Source of the DNA: CAZPMO01 sp964587515
Lineage (GTDB): Bacteria; Pseudomonadota; Alphaproteobacteria; MPNO01
NCBI GenBank assembly: GCA_964587515.1
Contig: CAZPMO010000008.1
Location: forward strand, 1-54,580
Direction of reading: 5' to 3'
Length of the DNA: 54,580 nucleotides
Under the pieces are notes generated by a model that saw nothing but the letters and a program-made list of their open reading frames with translations, was not told where the DNA came from and made no database searches. Below are positions 44,763-52,702 of this stretch, in pieces; the stretch's first letter is position 1; the number at the start of each line of letters is the position of its first letter. Both the position numbers and the translations under genes were made by a program.

Positions 44763-45803
44763 TTACATCGCCGAGTATTTAGCCGACAGCGCCTTCAGCT
44801 TGTTGTAGACGGCGCGGGCCGGAAGACCCTTCTTTTCGAGACCGGCGATGCGCTGGTCCATGACCCTCACGGCCTGCTTGTGCATTTCCGCGTCGGCCGC
44901 CGGGCTCAGCGGAATGTCCACCAGGTTCGCGGCCTTCATGTATTTCGCGAACTTCGGCGAATCGGCACCCCAGCTCCAGTCGCCCATCTGCACGGCGCTC
45001 TTCTTCGTGCCGAGATCGTCGACCAGGGCCTTGAGATCGCCGGGCAGGCGGTCGTAGGATTTGGGATTGATCACCAGACCGAAGCTGATCGCCGATACGA
45101 ACATCGGCGTGTAGTACTTGATCATGCCGCCGAGCTTGAAGGCGTATACGCCCATCGGATCGGTCACGACGCCGTCGATGGTGCCCTTCTGAAGATTCTC
45201 CGCCATGTGGGTCGCCGGCATGCCGATCGGCAGCGCGCCCAGCGATTTCATCATCGCGACGTCGGTCGGCGTCGGCGCGCGATAACGCCGCCCTTTGAGA
45301 TCGGCGATGCCGCGGATCGGCTTTTTCGAATCGTAGACGCCCGACGGCCGGTTGAACACGATCCACACGGACTTCGCGCCCTTGTGCTCGGGTCCGAAAT
45401 AGTCGGCCTTCATGTCGGCGGCGACCTTGGCGCCGACCAGCGCGCCCTTGGCACCCGGCGGGAACAGATAGGGCGCATGGGTAAGCTCGATCAACGGGAA
45501 GCGTCCGCGCGTTACGCCATGCTGGAAGAACGACATGTCGGCGACGCCGGTGCGGGTAAGGTCGTAATGGCGCGGCATCGGCCCCATGGCGGAGCCGTAA
45601 AAGATTTCCAGCTTCAGCCGGCCGCCTGATTTCGCCGCCACCTCTTTTTTCTTGGTCTCGAACCAGCGCGCGGTCGTGGAATGAACCGACGCGAAATTCG
45701 CGACCTTCAAAGTAATGGATTTCTGGGCCAGGCCCGGTCCGCCGGACAGCGCCAACGTCGCCAATCCCGCCGCGAGCGCGATACTCAGTGATTTCGTGCG
45801 CAT
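44763..45803 (-). CDS. dctP: TRAP transporter substrate-binding protein (DctP)
   Basis: 346 residues with a signal peptide (SIALAAGLATLALSGGPGLA, cleaved near GLA-QK). KVANFASVHSTTARWFETKKK and GRLKLEIFYGSAMGP are DctP-family openings; IRGIADLKGRRYRAPTP contains the conserved Arg that anchors a substrate carboxylate. First gene of the TRAP operon, divergent from the bicupin gene, with a shared 178-base upstream region. Confidence 0.93.
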   Translation of the reverse strand: MRTKSLSIALAAGLATLALSGGPGLAQKSITLKVANFASVHSTTARWFETKKKEVAAKSGGRLKLEIFYGSAMGPMPRHYDLTRTGVADMSFFQHGVTRGRFPLIELTHAPYLFPPGAKGALVGAKVAADMKADYFGPEHKGAKSVWIVFNRPSGVYDSKKPIRGIADLKGRRYRAPTPTDVAMMKSLGALPIGMPATHMAENLQKGTIDGVVTDPMGVYAFKLGGMIKYYTPMFVSAISFGLVINPKSYDRLPGDLKALVDDLGTKKSAVQMGDWSWGADSPKFAKYMKAANLVDIPLSPAADAEMHKQAVRVMDQRIAGLEKKGLPARAVYNKLKALSAKYSAM

Positions 45804-45981
45804 GGATCTTGCTCCCTCTGTTGTTGGTTGGGTCGCGGCATCACGCCGCCAGCCCGGATTTATTTTTTATGCCGCGCCGTGCGCGACATCTGGTCTCTAC
45901 CGGTTACGGTCGGGATTGTGCCATATTATTTCTTGGACTCACAATGCCGTGAGGCCAACGGTCGCACAAAAGGACACCGGG

Positions 45982-47028
45982 ATGGCGACATCATCAGGCG
46001 AAAAACAGGGCCAAGTCAGAGATCAGTTCCACACCGAGATGGACGGCGCGAATGTCTCCGCGTTGTGGGAACGTTACAGCCGGCATGACGCGGACACGCC
46101 GCGCTCCGAACCCGCCTTCATCTGGCCGTGGCGCGACGTGGAGCCGCTGGTCGACCAGGCGGTGCGCGAAACCGGCATGGACACCGCCGAGCGCCGCGTG
46201 ATCCAGATGAACAACCCGCATTTCCCGGGCCAGCCTATCTGCGCGACCACCAACATCAATTGCGGGTTCCAGATCCTTATGCCGGGCGAAGCCGCGCGTC
46301 CCCATCGCCATACCATGAACGCGCTGCGTTTCGTGGTCGAGGACGGCGGCGGCAGCGGCGCGACCATCGTCGACGGCAAACATTGTCCCATGGCGCCGGG
46401 CGACATGATCCTGACCCCGGCCTGGACATGGCACGAACATATCCACGAAGGCGACAGCCGGGTGATCTGGCTGGACGCCCTCGATGTGCCGATCGTCGAT
46501 CATCTCGGCGCCGCGTTCTTCGAGGCCGGCCCGTCCAACGAATATCCGGAAATGACGCCCGACAGCGCCCTGCGCGCGCCGGGGCTGGTGCCGGTCGGAG
46601 CCGAGAAAAGGCCGTATTCGCCGCTGTTCCGCTATCCGTGGACGGATGCGTGCGATGCGCTCGATGCCCAATCGGCGTCGTCCGACGGCGCGCGGCGGTT
46701 GCGCTATACCAACCCGGTCACCGGCGGCGCGGTGATGACGCTGCTCGATTGCTATCTGATCGGTCTCGCCAAGGGCCAGGAGACCGCGCCCTACCGGACG
46801 TCCAGCAACGCCGTCTGTCTGGTGGTCGAGGGCGAGGGCTCATCGCAAATCGGCGAGGAAACCATCGCGTGGGGCAAGAACGACCTCTTCACCCTGCCGC
46901 ACTGGAGCTGGATCACCCATCGCGCCGGCGCCGAAAAGACGCGTCTGTTCCAGATCACCGACCGCGAGGTGCTGCGCCGTCTCGAACTGCTGTGGGACGA
47001 GGGAGACGGGGCGGCGGCGCTGTCCTGA
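45982..47028 (+). CDS. Gentisate 1,2-dioxygenase-like bicupin
   Basis: 348 residues from ATG 45982 (AAAAGGACACCGGG before it). The first cupin has the metal site HRH (His108, His110 in ARPHRHTMNALRF) and His151/His153 (WTWHEHIHE). The second cupin (APYRTSSNAVCLVVEGEG and FTLPHWSWITH) has no comparable HxH pair. This is the gentisate/salicylate ring-cleaving dioxygenase layout. Divergent from a TRAP transporter and followed 31 bases later by a monooxygenase gene, it suggests aromatic acid degradation. Exact substrate not decidable. Confidence 0.85.
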   Translation: MATSSGEKQGQVRDQFHTEMDGANVSALWERYSRHDADTPRSEPAFIWPWRDVEPLVDQAVRETGMDTAERRVIQMNNPHFPGQPICATTNINCGFQILMPGEAARPHRHTMNALRFVVEDGGGSGATIVDGKHCPMAPGDMILTPAWTWHEHIHEGDSRVIWLDALDVPIVDHLGAAFFEAGPSNEYPEMTPDSALRAPGLVPVGAEKRPYSPLFRYPWTDACDALDAQSASSDGARRLRYTNPVTGGAVMTLLDCYLIGLAKGQETAPYRTSSNAVCLVVEGEGSSQIGEETIAWGKNDLFTLPHWSWITHRAGAEKTRLFQITDREVLRRLELLWDEGDGAAALS

Positions 47029-47059
47029 CGAAAGCCAAAATCAAAAAGAAAGGCGTGAC

Positions 47060-48132
47060 ATGGAATTCGGAATCCAGTTTTTTCCCGACGTCGGACCCGA
47101 CGAAAAGGCGGCCGATGAGTATTGGCGCGAATCGCTCGACCTGGTCGGGCTGTGCGACGAACTCGACTACACCCATGTGCGCACCGTCGAGCATTATTTT
47201 CATCGCTATGGCGGCTATTCCACCAACCCGGTGGTGTTCCTCGCCGCCGCCTCGCAGCGCACGAAGAAGGCCCGGCTGATCACCGGCGCGATCCTGCCGG
47301 TATTCAACAATCCGCTGAAGGTGGCCGGCGAGATCGGCATGCTGGACGCGATTTCGGACGGGCGGCTGGAAATCGGCTTCGCGCGCGCGTTCCTGCCGCA
47401 CGAGTTCCGAAAATGGGGCCGCTCGCTCGACGAAAGCCGGCGATCGAGGGCTTTCAGCCGCCCTGGCAGATCCGCCGCCTGCTGGAGGAAGAGAACGTCA
47501 CCAGCGAGGGCGAATTCCACGCCTTCCGGAACGTGACCTCGCTGCCGCGCCCGACCCAGAGCCCGCGTCCCCGGTTCTGGTTCGCCGCGACCTCGACCGA
47601 TCAGTCCTTCATCAACGCCGGCGCGGGCGGTCACGGGCTGATGACATTCCCGCGCGACCCCGAAGGGCTGCGCGAGAAGATCACGCTTTATCGCGATTCG
47701 TGGCGCGGCGCCGGCCATCCCGGCGACGGCGAGGTGATGATCGCCTTCCACATGTATTGCGCGCCGACCCGCGAGAAGGCGCACGCCGTCGCCCGCGACC
47801 GGCTCAACGCCTATCTGGCCTCGCAGTACGAGGCCGCCAGCGACTGGGCCAGCGGCACCACGTCGAAGGATTACCCGTCGCATCCCAAGCTGACCGAGGC
47901 GCTGGGGCGCGCCAACTTCGACGCGAAAATCGCCGACGGCTCGTGCTGGGCCGGCACGCCCGACGAAATCCGCGGCATGATCCGGCAATATAACGATGCG
48001 GTCGGCGGCTTCGACGTGGCCTCGGTGCAGGTCAATTTCCACATCATGGAACAGGCCGACGCGGTGGCCTCCATGCGGCTGTTCGCCGAGGAAGTGATGC
48101 CCGAGTTCGCCGCCGAAACGATACCCGCCTGA
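47060..48132 (+). pseudogene. Luciferase-like monooxygenase interrupted by a frameshift
   Basis: Two frames together encode one LLM flavin-dependent oxidoreductase of about 355 residues. The first frame (47060 to about 47440) reads MEFGIQFFPDVGPDEKAAD through RKWGRSLDESR. The second (from about 47440 to 48132) resumes IEGFQPPWQIRRLLEEENV and runs to a normal end at EFAAETIPA. Inserting one base near 47440 restores a single frame; the ~5 residues usually between SLDESR and the next helix may also be missing. Either a recent mutation or a sequencing error. The rest looks under constraint, with no other stop. Confidence 0.8.
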
Positions 48133-48133
48133 C

Positions 48134-48853
48134 TCACACCTCCAGCGCGTCGCCGCCGGCGCAGATGCCGTTCCAGTAATTCTCCCACACCATCAAATTA
48201 ACGCGGCAGGCCTCGACCACCGCGTCCTCCATGCCGAGCCGGGTGGCGTGCTCGGCGACACTATTCCAGCCCAGATCGGAGTGCTTGACATCCGCCTCGG
48301 CGTGCATCCCGAAGAACATGAGCTGGTCGTCGTCGAGGCCGAACGCATCGCGCCATTTCGGGCCTTCGACGGCCATCCAGCCCTTTTCGCGCACTTCGCC
48401 CTCGCCATAGCCGGGCACGTTGGTGCGTTCGGCGCAGGTGTTGGCGATCAGCCCTTCGAGCCAGTGTCGGTTCGACATCAGCGCGTCCCAGGCGAGCCAT
48501 GAGAGCTGCGTGCTGGGCAGCAGTTCCGAGTTCACGATGTCCTCGCGCTTCAGCCCCAGCGCGACGCCGAGATCCTCGACGATCTTCCAGTGCGGCCGGC
48601 CGTCGCCGAATTCGTCATCGGCGATGATTTCCTCCGACACCGCCTCGAGGATGCCGAGTTTCACGTCCCACACCGGACAGTTGGTCGCGACCCGCAGCTT
48701 GAGTACGGAATTGCGGTAACGCGTGTTCTGACGATGCTGGAGGACGAACATCCGGGCCCGGCCCATCGTAATGGGCTCGTGGAAGATCGGCGTCCGCATG
48801 ACGAAGTCATGGACCACCTCGTCGAGCCGGGAAATTACGTCGCTTGCGCTCAT
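48134..48853 (-). CDS. Heme-oxygenase-fold iron-containing redox enzyme family protein
   Basis: 239 residues from ATG 48853, with GGAGGCGATA before it; the frame is open upstream but that part lacks family character. All-helical, with HEPITMGRARMFVLQHRQNTRYRN, LPSTQLSWLAWD, SNRHWLEGLIANTCAE and FGMHAEADVKHSD. The spaced His/Glu residues fit the TenA/PqqC/HDO superfamily of (di)iron oxidases. It is convergent with the LLM gene, one base apart. Reaction unknown. Confidence 0.75.
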   Translation of the reverse strand: MSASDVISRLDEVVHDFVMRTPIFHEPITMGRARMFVLQHRQNTRYRNSVLKLRVATNCPVWDVKLGILEAVSEEIIADDEFGDGRPHWKIVEDLGVALGLKREDIVNSELLPSTQLSWLAWDALMSNRHWLEGLIANTCAERTNVPGYGEGEVREKGWMAVEGPKWRDAFGLDDDQLMFFGMHAEADVKHSDLGWNSVAEHATRLGMEDAVVEACRVNLMVWENYWNGICAGGDALEV

Positions 48854-49371
48854 TATCGCCTCCAGAATTTCGTTCGATGCCGATACATACAACCCGAACC
48901 CGTCAAACGCCACCGCCCGGTCGATCGGGACGCCACCCGAAAAAGCGACGACGGACCCCATGCCCACCGGGAATCCGGGAATTTCGGGCGCCATGATGCG
49001 GCCCTACGTGCGCGAGTTCGATCGTCATCCCCTTCTCCTCCAAACGCACAACGGCGCCGAAAGAAAGCCGGCCCGCTACCACGAACCGGCGCGCTCCGAC
49101 GCCTCTAATTTATCATATTAGGATAAATTATGGCGAAATCAAGGTCACGGAATTAAATTAAAGGAATAATTCGGTCGGATATGGTCAGAAATTCGTGATT
49201 GGAACGGCATCCGGGAACTTTTCCGACTTTCTTCCCGCCGGGAGCGGGAGCCATCCACACCATCTCCTTTTCCTGCCAGCCGAAGTGATTTCGACATAAC
49301 AACAAGCCATTATGGTATATATTGACGACGGAAAGCACCGCGCTTGACAATCCACAAACGGAGGACACGAC
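48854..49371. other. Gene-free interval between the heme-oxygenase-fold gene and hicB
   Basis: About 520 bases. The left part keeps an open frame in line with the minus-strand gene but lacks a good start. A perfect palindrome lies at 49106-49130. From 49140 on the DNA is AT-richer, and GGTATATATTGACG near 49312 may include the -10 of hicBA. No gene supported. Confidence 0.5.
49106..49130. promoter_or_regulatory. Operator-like inverted repeat
   Basis: TAATTTATC (49106-49114) and GATAAATTA (49122-49130) are perfect inverted halves around seven bases, centred about 265 bases before the minus-strand gene start. Its form suits a dimeric repressor site; the regulator is unknown. Confidence 0.35.
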
Positions 49372-49572
49372 GTGCTGCGAATTGAGCTTGAGCAGGAGGA
49401 CGACGGCCGTTGGGTTGCCGAAATCCCTGACTTGGCGGGTGTCATGGCCTACGGAGCCACGACGGAGGAAGCCAGGGCCAAGGTCGAGGCGCTCGCGCTT
49501 CGCGCCCTTGCGGACAGGCTTGACCACGGCGAAACCATACCCGAGCTTGGCGAGCTTTTTGTCCCCGCATGA
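49372..49572 (+). CDS. hicB: HicB-family antitoxin
   Basis: 66 residues from GTG 49372 (GGAGGACACGAC before it). LEQEDDGRWVAEIPDLAGVMAYGATTEEA (quoted in part: WVAEIPDLAGVMAYG) is the partial RNase H-like fold of HicB. There is no C-terminal DNA-binding domain, so it is the minimal form. It neutralises HicA, whose gene overlaps its stop as ATGA. Confidence 0.92.
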   Translation: MLRIELEQEDDGRWVAEIPDLAGVMAYGATTEEARAKVEALALRALADRLDHGETIPELGELFVPA

Positions 49573-49781
49573 GCGCCTGGCGATCGTCACGGGCTCGCCG
49601 CGTTCTTGCGGCCCTCGGCAGGATCGGCTGGACGATCAAACGCCAAGCCGGCTCTCACCGCATTCTTGAGCGTGAAGGCTGGCCTAATTTTGTTTTCGCG
49701 TTCCATGATCGCGAGGAAATCGGCCCCAAGATGCTGGCGCGCATCGCCCGCCACACCGGTCTCACTCCCGACGATCTATAA
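49569..49781 (+). CDS. hicA: HicA-family mRNA interferase toxin
   Basis: 70 residues, dsRBD-like. GWTIKRQAGSHRIL contains the catalytic His30; IGPKMLARIARHTGLTPDDL is the usual C-terminal helix. It cleaves mRNA when free of HicB. Gene order is antitoxin then toxin. The complete catalytic motif suggests it is functional. Confidence 0.92.
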   Translation: MSAWRSSRARRVLAALGRIGWTIKRQAGSHRILEREGWPNFVFAFHDREEIGPKMLARIARHTGLTPDDL

Positions 49782-49796
49782 CAACGGCGACCGGAC

Positions 49797-50045
49797 ATGG
49801 ACCAGGCCGCGCGCGAACATGTCTTTTTCGTCAAGGCGGATTGGGACGACGAGGCGAAGGTCTGGCGCGTTTCGCATACCGATGTGCCGGGACTGGCAGC
49901 CGAGGCGGACAGCGTCGGGGAGCTGTTGGACCTCCTCGATACGCTCATTCCGGAGCTGGTCGAGCTGAACGGTGACGGCGCGGCGTCGCACGTCCCCTAT
50001 AGCGTCATGCTCGACCATTTGAAGGCCGAACGCGTTCCCGCCTGA
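49797..50045 (+). CDS. DUF1902 protein, HicB-like
   Basis: 82 residues starting 15 bases after hicA. FFVKADWDDEAKVWRVSHTD and DVPGLAAEADSVGELLDLLDTLIPELVELNG (in part) match DUF1902, a domain with the same fold type as HicB. It has no toxin of its own nearby, so it may be a second antitoxin or modulator of the HicBA pair. It is probably in the same transcript. Confidence 0.8.
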   Translation: MDQAAREHVFFVKADWDDEAKVWRVSHTDVPGLAAEADSVGELLDLLDTLIPELVELNGDGAASHVPYSVMLDHLKAERVPA

Positions 50046-50310
50046 CGGCCGTCGGGTACGTCCTGGAAAGGGCTCCCACGAAATCTGGTACAGCGCGATT
50101 TCGAACAAGCATTTCCCCGTCCAGCATAGAATAAAATCCCGCCCACCGCCAACGCCGTATTGGCGCAGGCCGGCCTGCCCAAGCAATTCTAACGGCCGTC
50201 CGTTCAAGGGGAGATGGGGACATCCTTCCTTTTGGAAGCGAGTTTCCCGTATAAGCGCACTTGTCAAACGCAGGCGGAAAGCGCCATTGGCCCGATGCCA
50301 AGCTTCCTTT

Positions 50311-50392
50311 CCGAGGCCGAAGGGTTGTCAAGGGTGGCCCTTCGGGCCATCCGCGTAGCGGACCCCGGCCCTTGACAACCCTTCGGCCTCGG
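50311..50392. repeat. Cruciform-like palindromic element
   Basis: A perfect 24-bp outer stem pairs 50311-50334 with 50369-50392. Inside are two hairpins: TGGCCC-TTC-GGGCCA (50335-50349) and TCCGC-GTA-GCGGA (50350-50362). The whole folds as a compact three-way junction, the same topology as the larger element at 14166-14436 but with unrelated sequence. Confidence 0.85.
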
Positions 50393-50453
50393 AACACGCG
50401 CAACCATCGGATCAATGGCGCGGCGTGAACGGGGAGGTTTGGAGCAAGTCGAT

Positions 50454-50524
50454 GGGTCAGGTCTTGCAATGCCACATTTATTGGACAATGAAGTTGGCCG
50501 ATGTTGCAATGCAAGACCTGACCC
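50454..50524. repeat. Inverted repeat with GGTCAGGTCTTGCAATGC arms
   Basis: 19-base arms at 50454-50472 and 50506-50524 pair with one mismatch around a 33-base loop. The GACCTGACCCC-type end is a sequence commonly seen in REP-like repeats linked to RAYT (IS200-like) transposases. No transposase gene is present here. Confidence 0.6.
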
Positions 50525-50578
50525 CTTTTGTGCATGACCCCTTTGGTGCGGGTCGCCAAATTAGTGAAACTTTGCTGA

Positions 50579-51015
50579 ATCAGCCACGTATCGGAACCAA
50601 TTGACTTAATCAAAGAAATGAAGCGTCTCACAAGACCTGGCGGACGTTTGGTCATTCATGACGGGGACTATGCTTCGCTCACATATAATTCAGGAAATCC
50701 CGACCTCGATCGGCGGATGCCGGAACAATATATGGGTGCAATTGTCCAAAATCCCTACGTCATGCGCGAGCTTCCGAGCCTTTTCAATAGCCTTGGGCTT
50801 GAGATCGAAGACGCTTTGGGGATGTAATCGTTGAAATTGGCGAGGGGACATATTTTCCGAATCTCGCCGAGAACTTTGGGCCCTTGGCAATTGCGGCAGA
50901 GGTTGTAGAGGAAAGCGAAGTTGACGCTTGGAATAACGGCATTGTTCAGGCGTGCGAACAAAAAATGTTCTTTGGTTCATGCAATTACATGACCTATAGC
51001 GCTAAGGTTTTGTGA
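50579..51015 (+). pseudogene. SAM-dependent methyltransferase remnant, 5'-truncated and frameshifted
   Basis: The first frame (ATG 50618 possible) reads MKRLTRPGGRLVIHDGDYAS through LGLEIEDALG and stops at 50825. One base back, another frame continues DVIVEIGEGTYFPNLAENFG through FFGSCNYMTYSAKVL and stops at 51013-51015. Together they match the C-terminal half of a class I methyltransferase. The N-terminal SAM-binding half is missing. The homology starts around DLIKEMKRLTRPGG, near 50600; the exact left end is unclear. Codon use is less GC-rich than neighbours, suggesting foreign origin. Confidence 0.75.
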
Positions 51016-51508
51016 TTATTCGAGACCTTTGAATTGGTAGATAACTCGAACGCAACAGCATCGCATCGTCCGGTCCTGGCACGTTTCCGCCGTCCTGCCC
51101 ATTCCAACTGAGGTCCGAATTACACCGGATAGCCGACATCAGAGCGTCCGCTTTCATGCCTCGCATAAGGCTTGATAAGCGCAATTTATCCAGCGTTCAC
51201 ATTCGGAAATTCCATTAGGGTTTGGACCAATTACAGTGACAGGAATCGAAACTGTTCTACCGACCATCTCGGCGCGTCGCGCAAGATGACGGACGAGATC
51301 CGGACACAAGGCTGTGCTGAGCGATAACGCATTGGGGTTACGGATCGGGGTCAAGTCTTGAACCGCGCGGAATTACGGGGACACCATTGAAGTATGGTGT
51401 CCCCGTAATTCCGCGCCCGCCCCGACGCCACCGTCCAGCGCCGTTGCGGCGCGGGCTTATATTGGGGACAATGCGAACTCGCGAAAGGAGCCCGCCGGGA
51501 GCGCGCGC
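51016..51508. other. Gene-free interval before the tandem LLM genes
   Basis: About 490 bases. The first ~340 bases have no recognisable gene; short open frames lack family similarity. A strong hairpin is at 51365-51416. The last ~90 bases should hold the promoter of the LLM operon, with GGGAG at 51497-51501 as its ribosome site. Confidence 0.5.
51365..51416. repeat. Perfect 23-bp hairpin of REP/RAYT type
   Basis: The arms at 51365-51387 and 51394-51416 pair perfectly around six bases. The core TATGGTGTCCCCGTAATT is a sequence found widely in bacterial REP-like elements associated with RAYT transposases. It could also terminate transcription entering from upstream. Confidence 0.7.
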
Positions 51509-52702
51509 GTGAAGATCTATTTCTTTCATTTGATGCCGTATGCGGACCTCGATATGAGCCATCGGGAGACGCATAATTCGGCGTGGCTGAAGCTGCCCAA
51601 CAGTTATTTCGATCCCGAGAAGGGCCACGCGCTCTATAACCGCTATCTCGACGAACTCGAACTCGCCGTCGAGCTCGGCTTCGACGGCGTCGGGGTCAAT
51701 GAGCATCATCAGACCGCCTACGGGCTGATGCCGTCGCCCATCGTGATGGCGTCGGCGCTGGCGCGGCGCACCGGCGACGCGAAGATCGCCATCCTCGGCA
51801 ATGCGTTCTGCCTGCGCGAACACCCGCTGACGCTGGCCGAGGAACACGCGATGATCGACTGCATCACCGGCGGCCGGCTGATCACCGGTTTCGTGCGCGG
51901 CGTCGGCGCGGAATATTTCGCCATGGGCGTGAACCCGGCGTTTTCGCGCGAACGCCACGAGGAAGCCCACGATCTGGTGATCCGCGCCTGGACCGAGGAA
52001 GGCCCGTTCGCGTTCGAGGGCAAGCACTATCACTTCGAATATGTGAACGTCTGGCCGCGCCCTTTTCAGAAGCCGCACCCGCCCATCTGGTGCCCGTCCA
52101 TGGGCTCCATGGAGACCATCGAATGGGCGGTGCACCCGGACCGCAAATATGTCTATCTGCACGCCTTCACGCCGTTCGAATCGACGCTGAAGTTCCACAA
52201 CATCTTCCGCGATCTGGCCCAGACCAAACACGGCTACCAGGCGTCGTCCGATCAGCTCGGCTGGTGTCTGCCGGTCTATGTGGGCGAGACCGACGCGGCG
52301 GCGCGCGCCGAAGCCGCGACGCATTTCGAGACCATGTTCAACGTGCTGCTGCCCAAGATCTCGCTCGCCATGTTCTCGCCGCCCGGCTATGTGACCGCGG
52401 ACTCCTATCGCCGCTTCGTGACCCATAACAAGAGCGTCCGGGGCGAGATTACCTTCGACGATCTGGTCGAGCGCGGCATCGTGATCTGCGGCTCGCCCGA
52501 CACGGTGCGCGACCGCATCACGGACGCCCATCGCCGGGCCGGCTTCCAGCATTTTCTCTGCCTGTTGCAGTTCGCCACCTTGCCCGCCGACCTCACCGAA
52601 AAGAGCGTCCGGCTGTTCGCGTCCGAGGTGATGCCCGCCTTGCAGGCGCTGACCGATAACGAGTATCAGGGCTTCGAGCCGGAAGGAGTGGCCGCCCAAT
52701 GA
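51509..52702 (+). CDS. Luciferase-like (LLM class) flavin monooxygenase, copy 1
   Basis: 397 residues from GTG 51509. It has the bacterial luciferase-family barrel: KIYFFHLMPYADLDM, LGFDGVGVNEHHQTAYGLMPSP, REHPLTLAEEHAMIDCITGGR and CGSPDTVRDRI near the C-terminus. Such enzymes use reduced flavin (FMNH2 or F420) to oxidise varied substrates. Its stop overlaps the start of a close paralogue. Substrate unknown. Confidence 0.9.
   Translation: MKIYFFHLMPYADLDMSHRETHNSAWLKLPNSYFDPEKGHALYNRYLDELELAVELGFDGVGVNEHHQTAYGLMPSPIVMASALARRTGDAKIAILGNAFCLREHPLTLAEEHAMIDCITGGRLITGFVRGVGAEYFAMGVNPAFSRERHEEAHDLVIRAWTEEGPFAFEGKHYHFEYVNVWPRPFQKPHPPIWCPSMGSMETIEWAVHPDRKYVYLHAFTPFESTLKFHNIFRDLAQTKHGYQASSDQLGWCLPVYVGETDAAARAEAATHFETMFNVLLPKISLAMFSPPGYVTADSYRRFVTHNKSVRGEITFDDLVERGIVICGSPDTVRDRITDAHRRAGFQHFLCLLQFATLPADLTEKSVRLFASEVMPALQALTDNEYQGFEPEGVAAQ

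Larger units (their letters stand above)
50046..50578. other. Gene-free interval with two palindromic sequences
   Basis: About 530 bases with no credible gene. It contains the cruciform-like element at 50311-50392 and a second inverted repeat at 50454-50524, listed separately. Dense palindromes and loss of coding signal suggest a site of repeated insertion. Confidence 0.6.

Noticed and set aside
49153..49590. Minus-strand open frame over hicB
   Set aside because: Overlaps the clear HicB coding region with its good ribosome site; the antisense product has no family features.
51154..51354. 66-residue minus-strand open frame before the LLM operon
   Set aside because: No convincing ribosome site, no recognisable domain, and it lies in an interval that looks rearranged.
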